Positions 58,701 through 64,000 of a DNA stretch of 64,000 bases are shown here, piece by piece (position 1 is the first letter of the stretch; the number at the start of each line of letters is the position of its first letter). The notes under the pieces are model-generated. The model saw only the letters and a program-made list of their open reading frames with translations, had not been told where the DNA came from and did not search any database. The stretch comes from Hyphodiscus hymeniophilus. Lineage: Eukaryota > Ascomycota > Leotiomycetes > Helotiales > Hyphodiscaceae. Both the position numbers and the translations under genes were made by a program. The stretch lies in contig VNKQ01000002.1 in assembly GCA_016508695.1 (NCBI GenBank), positions 310,001 to 374,000 on the forward strand. Reading direction: 5' to 3'.

Positions 58701-60285
58701 TCAGAGTTTCCGCTCCTCAAGAGGTAGGCTTTGGCTCTGAGACTTCCTCTTCACCATCCTCACCCATCTCCGTCTCCTCCACTCACCCCTCCTCCTACTT
58801 TCGCCAATTTCGACATCACTGCCTTCCTCCCAACTCGGCACCGGTCTTCGCTGTTCTTTACCTTTCCTTTTGACCGGCGTCCTACTTCCATCTCCTAGAT
58901 CATCTAGATCCTCAATCCCATACTCATAGTTAATATCGTAAACCCATCTCTCTCCTTCCGTCTCAACCTCAACTCCAGTAATAATACGCTCTTCAACCCA
59001 TTCCCGACTCCACAGATCAAGCGCCCATTTCTTCTCGCTCCATTCCCAACCCCGAGGTGCCGCAACATCCTCAAAGAATCTTGTGCCTTTGGGTCGTTCA
59101 CCTCTTACCCGCTCCATCGAGAGTGGATCGTAAGGTAAAGGCGTGAAGAGCCATGCTTCCCATTCTCCAGAACTACGGGACAGATGCTGTAGTTCAAATA
59201 TCTCAACCTCGCGCAATTCTGGCGCAGAATCTAGCATGATGTCTTTGTCGATCCAGGAAGTAAGATATGACTTTGCCTGCTCCTCATGAGGTGCTACATG
59301 TGTTTGATGTGTGTTTTGCATCTGCCTTTGTATCGTCGGATGCCCCAAACCAGTAGCCACCCAACCCATTATCAGAAATATGAGACGCCATGGCATCAAA
59401 TGCGAGGCAATGAACATAAATCCTGCGGTTGCAAATGTAAAGAGGAAGAGGGTGGAGGAGAGAGCTTCGTCCGAGAAATTCGTGGGTGGTGTGAAAACTG
59501 TAAGGACTTTGTCGTGTAGCTGTGAGAAGTCCTCCATGCTGTTTTGCAGATCTCGCATGTTTCGGAAGAAGTCTTTCGACAGTTCTTTTACCGGCTTAAC
59601 TGTTGGGGCTGGAGCAAGAGCAGGCCCAGTCGGGGTGTAGGCAAAGTTCGGGTTTGACAAAACGGTAGTTGGAGCAGCTGGGTGGCGAGCAATGAAGGAG
59701 GGAATGAGTAAAGCGAGAAGGAGTACTGCGAGTGGGAGGACTGAGAGGAGATATGGGTCCAGACAGACAAAGGTATATATTGCGAGGAATGAGAGGGTAT
59801 GCGAAGTATGTTTCCAGGATAGAAGACGTATGACTTTCGATTGGAAGACAAAGACAACGCCGATGCGAGCATTGAAGCGACGGAAGTTGGCGGACATGGT
59901 CGTTATATTGAAGGAGGGCCGTTCGGCGAAGGAGTCTTGGATGGGACCATGATCTTTATTCGAGGAGAGGTCTTCAATGGGTATCACTTGCTGGAGGAGT
60001 CTTTTCCGGTTGTCAGCATATGATGTTCAGAGAAAACGACGGTTGAGTATACTTCTCCAGAAAACGGTCTTGCATGCTGCTTCCGTGTTCTGTGGCTTTG
60101 CCTTGGACCTTTCGTACGTTCTCCTTCATATTGGCAGCATGCCTGCGGAATACGTCGCGCTTCCTTTCTGGTTGCGTTCCATCGTACTCTTCTTCTTCTT
60201 CAGAAATGTCATCGTGGCGATCGAGGCTGACCACTGGAATAGGTTCGTCGCGGTTGACGAAGGCATCTACTGTGAATTCGTCCAT
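58701..60285 (-). CDS. Pex24p/PEX30-type peroxin with dysferlin-like C-terminal domain
   Basis: Integral membrane peroxin of the Pex24/Pex28-32 family, which works at ER-peroxisome contact sites to control peroxisome number and size. Two exons: 60285-60053 and 60000-58701; phases close to 510 aa. Exon 1 is acidic then basic (DDISEEEEEYDGTQPERKRD, QDRFLEK). The junction reads EKLLQQVIPIEDL, typical of the Pex24p domain. TM segments occur near SHTLSFLAIYTFVCLDPYLL, VLPLAVLLLALLIPSFIA, STLFLFTFATAGFMFIASHL and WRLIFLIMGWVATGLG. The C-terminal half carries dysferlin-type DysFN/DysFC strands (EVEIFELQHLS, WEAWLFTPLPYDP, EERIITGVEVETEGERWVYD) and a charged tail. Which paralogue (Pex23, 24, 30 or 32) it is cannot be decided from sequence alone. 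Confidence 0.87.
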
Positions 60286-61355
60286 GCTCGCCAGTTCAAC
60301 GGATCTTAAAGAGGGGGTTTCGTGGAAAGTTGGACGGGGAATGATGGGGAGGCCGTCTTCCCCGAATCATAGGTATAACGCCTGCCCTTTGGCCTCGAAT
60401 CGCACCGCCTGCGGTGGATTAGCACCCAATCTTCAACTCTTTAATTGAAAACAACTAAATTGAGGAGAAAAGAAAAATACGAGAACATCAATAGTTCGTC
60501 CTAAACCTAACTCCGTGCGAAGTCAACGGTCAGACTCATGTTTCATCTTTCTCCTTGGCGCGGTGTGCTGCTATCAATAATCTGCGTGACATAGATCACG
60601 TGGCAACAATCAGAACTTTGATCCGCACAATTTGGCATTCAAGATCAAGGTGTTTTCATATGTCCCTTGGATATGATTCTGCGTACATCCGTTGGAATAG
60701 GCTTCCTGGTGATTGCGACCCGAGAGAGTTCTCGCGAGAGAGTTCTCGGGAGAAATCTGCCTGTGCAACGTCGCTGATAGTCAGGCTGAGCCAGCAGTCG
60801 TGTCTCAGATTCTCCGCGCTATTCTGCCAGTCGTACAAAGAGCATTCCCTGGTAGGTTCCCTGTAAGGCTATTATCTTTTTGACACTTGTCGAGATCCTG
60901 AGTGGCAGATGCAGCCAGCCGTATGGCAGAGTCCTGCTCCTAAGCACAACTTGCACAAGGCATTCACGGCGCGTTGCGATGCATGTGTAGCCACACGGTT
61001 TTTAACCGACTTTACCGATGGGGAGACTTTCTCTCATGAGTGAGGCTGTCAACGAGGCGTTATGCGATACGCCATCCTCACTCTGGGCTGCAACTTCCAT
61101 GTCCCGTGGCGGCCTCAGCCGCAATGTATCCGTGTGTGGAGATAGCTCTACTAATACTTACTGTTGCCACATTCTTGTGGCTGTATACTATTGTACTTTA
61201 TTCATTGTGCTATATGCCATATTGGGGATTTCTAGGATAATCCGCACTGGTCATTTTGGGCCGTTCAGTTCGTTTTCATTCATAATAGCCCGCTGATCCT
61301 CCTCGCGCATTGGATTATATCTTCATTAGTCAACTCCCATTGACGCCCTTCCAAA
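60286..61355. other. Divergent intergenic region with inverted-repeat block
   Basis: Upstream of the peroxin gene (leftward) and the STAND gene (rightward). At 60721-60753 it contains TCTCGCGAGA and TTCTCGGGAGAA, two adjacent (near-)palindromes in a purine-rich run. No gene is seen. Confidence 0.55.
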
Positions 61356-64000
61356 ATGGCAGAAATCATAGGCGTTGCTGCGAGCATCTCTGGACTGATC
61401 GCTCTAGCTGAGGGGATTTACTCGCGCGGCTACAAACTCATTAAGGCTGTCAAGGATGCCGAGGAGTCTATTGATCTGGTCCTCAAAGAACTCAACAGTT
61501 TCACTGGGATCCTACACAGCTTGAGGAATGTTACTACTCAATTCGAAGATGGAATGTCGAATACTGAGCCGACGCTTCAAATTGCACACATCAATGCCTG
61601 TCGCACGACGCTCACCAAAATACAACATATCATAGACAGGTTGCGTCTGTCTGGACAGACTACAATAGACCCTCGGGAGAGGAGCCTTCTGTCTCATCGA
61701 CTCCGCTGGCCACTAAGTATGAAGAAAACAAAGGACCTTGTTGGTGAGCTGCAGAATCACAAGGCTACGCTAAGTCTAGCTCTTAACGCTGACAGCATAT
61801 AAGTTCCTTTCTGATGACTACGGTCTTAGATTTCTGTCGTATTTCTTGTTGCTCATTAGAAGAATTAGGCAATCATTGCTCCAGCTGCTACGACGAAATG
61901 CCGAGATCGACATACAATTGATAGGAATGACCGATGAACTTACTGGGCTACGACAAGGACTGGAAGAGCAGAATGCAAGAGCACACGAAGCAAGACTATG
62001 TAAGTTGCAAGATTGGATACTCGACGGGCCCCAGGTGCGAGTGCTAATAAATATGCTCAGCTGATAAAAAGCGAAAAATACTGTCTTCCCTGACAACCAT
62101 TGACCCTTGGAAGAGCCACCATGCGGCCGCTCAGCTCTGTCAGGAAGGCACTGGAGCTTGGTTCATAGATTCCGCCAAATTTCGAAAATGGCTTGGCGAT
62201 AAGAACGGCAAGCTATGGCTTCAAGGCATTCGTAAGCTATCCTGGAGCCACCACAATTTTCTATCTTGGTACGATAAGAGGCTGACGTGAACGTAGCTGG
62301 CGCAGGAAAGACTGTCCTGACGTAAGTTCTTACCTACCAGCTCACATTCTACAAAAGAACTAACTTTCTGCCAAATAGATCTACTATCATCAAAGAAGCA
62401 CAGAACATGACTGATAAGGACGTTGGTTAGTAAATCTCTTCAAGTATTTTGAGCATTATGAGTTGCTAACATGTGCAGGTCTCGCATTCTACTACTGCGA
62501 CTATAAACGTCCTGCAAACAACGATGCTGGTTCCATTTTCAGATCTCTGTTAAAGCAAATAGCATTACAAAATGACAATGCCTTGAGGGATCTGGAGGAT
62601 TTTTACAATGACCGCAAGCAGGCCAGCACATCTGAAAATCCATTTACATCCACATCATATCCAGACCTCCTTGAGCTTCTGGGGAAATTGCTCGGTCGAT
62701 TCAAAAGCTCGATGATCATTATTGATGCCCTTGATGAAATTGAATCAGACCGTGCAGCTACCATCCAAAGCTTGCGGAGCCTTTATAGTGAGGAGGGGAC
62801 GTGTAAAACCCTTTTCACGAGCCGCTCGCAGCAGGACATCAAGGGGCTTTTGAAGGATTACGATTCAATACAGATATCGGCACAGTCAAGCGATCTTGCG
62901 TGCTATGTTGCATTCCAAATAGACCATCGCATGGGAACTGGCGAGCTGTGTATCAGGGAAGACTCGCTCAAACAGCATATAATGACGCAATTGGTTGAGA
63001 AAGCGGATGGGATGTAAGCTGCATGTACCAAGTCTGTGTCCGTGATCACTGATTAATAAGAATAGGTTCCGCTGGGTCGCCTGCCAGCTCAATTTTCTTT
63101 GCAGCTTGCCAACCGATAAAGCTAGAAGGCTGGGACTTGAAACCCTCCCACCAACCTTGGAGCAAACCTACAATCGAATTCTTGAGGCAATCAATGCTTC
63201 GACAAAACAAGTTCAAGCGCTTGTAGTCAAAATTTTGCAGTGGATATTATTTGCGGTTGAGCCACTCCCCATCCAAGCACTGCTAGAAGCACTGTCGATA
63301 GAGGAATCAGACACTTGTCTGGATAAAGACAACATGACATCGAAGGAGACTCTACTACGAAGCTGCAGCAGTCTAGTGCGGAACAGTACAGATGGCAGTG
63401 GTATTGAGCTGGCTCATTTCACCGTGAAAGAATATCTGCTGGGCTCGATCCTGTCAAGGTCCCCAACCTCGCGATATACAAGAGGAATCAAGCTCAAGAC
63501 GAAGTTTATATTGCCAGAACCTGTTTGAACTACTTGCATTTTGAGACGTTTGACCATGTACCTCCTGATACGGAAGAAGCGGGGGAAAAGTGGACTTCAT
63601 CGTTCGCTCTATTACCCTACTCGGCTCAATATTGGATGTACCATGCCTGGGATCACTTTGATGACGAGGAAGTTCGTCGGCTCGCAAATTTGCTCTTCCA
63701 ACCTTCTAAAAGCAACAAATTCATCTCGTGGTCCCAAGCATTATTAGGAATATGGACAGAAAAAAGCCCTACCGAGCACATTGACGCGACTACTCTGCAT
63801 TGGGCAGCGTGTCTGGGTCTCACTGAGGTTTGCAAAGCACTCTTAGCTGAAGGTTGCGATGTCAATAGTTCAAGTGCTTTAGGAGCGCCCCTCTACTGCG
63901 CGCTTAACGGTCACGATTCTTTCTCCCGCTTCCTCCGGTACTTTGACGACAAAGATGTATGGGATCAGCGCTTCAAAAAAAAAGATATTCAACGAGCTTA
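61356..64000 (+). CDS. STAND/NLR-type protein with ankyrin-like C terminus; 3' end beyond window; probable inactivating lesions
   Basis: Fungal NLR-like signal-transducing NTPase. Exons: 61356-61798, 61869-61999, 62061-62231, 62297-62321 (25 nt), 62379-62425, 62479-63013 and 63066 onward. The N-terminal fungal STAND domain reads MAEIIGVAASISGLIALAEG, then a coiled-coil (RNAEIDIQLIGMTDELTGLR). The NACHT-type NTPase has PGAGKTVLT (the short exon 4), SSMIIIDALDEIESD (Walker B) and KTLFTSRSQQDI. A winged-helix segment (LQWILFAVEPLPIQALLEAL, ELAHFTVKEYLLG) follows, and ankyrin-like DATTLHWAACLGLTEVCKAL lies near 63800. Two defects: intron 1 starts with ATAAGT instead of GTAAGT at 61799, so unspliced reading stops at once; and after KEYLLG the frame shifts (missing base near 63443), continuing in frame to the window end as VPNLAIYKRNQAQDEVYIAR. 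NLRs of this type act in allorecognition or stress sensing. Confidence 0.8.

Overview
The window is nuclear DNA of a filamentous ascomycete (Pezizomycotina). Genes carry many short GT-AG introns (about 45-160 bp), a few GC-AG introns and several micro-exons. The gene set is fungal: SomA/Flo8-like LisH factor, ENA-type Na+ P-ATPase, RCR protein, Pex24-domain peroxin, STAND/NLR protein, RIP-type repeat decay. A leotiomycete is my guess from overall feel; the class is not proven here. Exon coordinates were derived by hand from reading-frame continuity and splice consensus; for most genes all exon phases close exactly.

Layout. 0-5 kb: a Zn-cluster-less transcription-factor-like gene (running off the left edge) and a secreted agmatinase-like ureohydrolase. 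4.6-7.7 kb: a calpain-type cysteine protease. 9.8-23 kb, a transport/nutrient block: a sugar-porter MFS gene with a clear 1-bp frameshift, a DAL5/allantoate-permease-type MFS gene, a TauD/JLP1-type sulfonate dioxygenase divergent from that transporter, and an ENA-type sodium ATPase with four PacC-core hexamers upstream. 24 kb: RRP7 (ribosome biogenesis). 26.6-34.05 kb: a secreted, GPI-signal-bearing Cys/Ser/Thr-rich protein gene split by a 6.3-kb Tad-like LINE retrotransposon. The insertion has a 14-bp target-site duplication; its second ORF keeps one frame over 3.7 kb but is riddled with CpA-to-TpA (RIP) changes.

35-46 kb: a FrnE/DsbA-like thioredoxin-fold protein with 21- and 11-nt micro-exons, a small RCR membrane protein, a MOSC-flavin reductase-ferredoxin fusion and a SomA-like LisH regulator. 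46.8-57 kb, housekeeping: BET3 (TRAPP) and the U5 snRNP WD40 protein sharing a 262-bp bidirectional promoter, a two-TM protein with PY motifs, a seven-knuckle GIS2/CNBP protein, a small unknown gene and the meiotic recombinase DMC1 with two GC-AG introns. 57.6-64 kb: a cupin-fold membrane protein, a PEX24/30-type peroxin and the start of a STAND/NLR gene with an abnormal splice donor and a frameshift.

How it fits together. DMC1 and RIP both point to a past or present sexual cycle. The divergent TauD/DAL5-type pair looks like a sulfonate uptake-and-release module. I found no CRISPR, rRNA, tRNA or secondary-metabolite backbone gene. I found no wholly new system; the strongest observations are the in-frame LINE disruption with its RIP record, the GC-AG/micro-exon gene structures, the transporter frameshift, and the lesions in the NLR gene.
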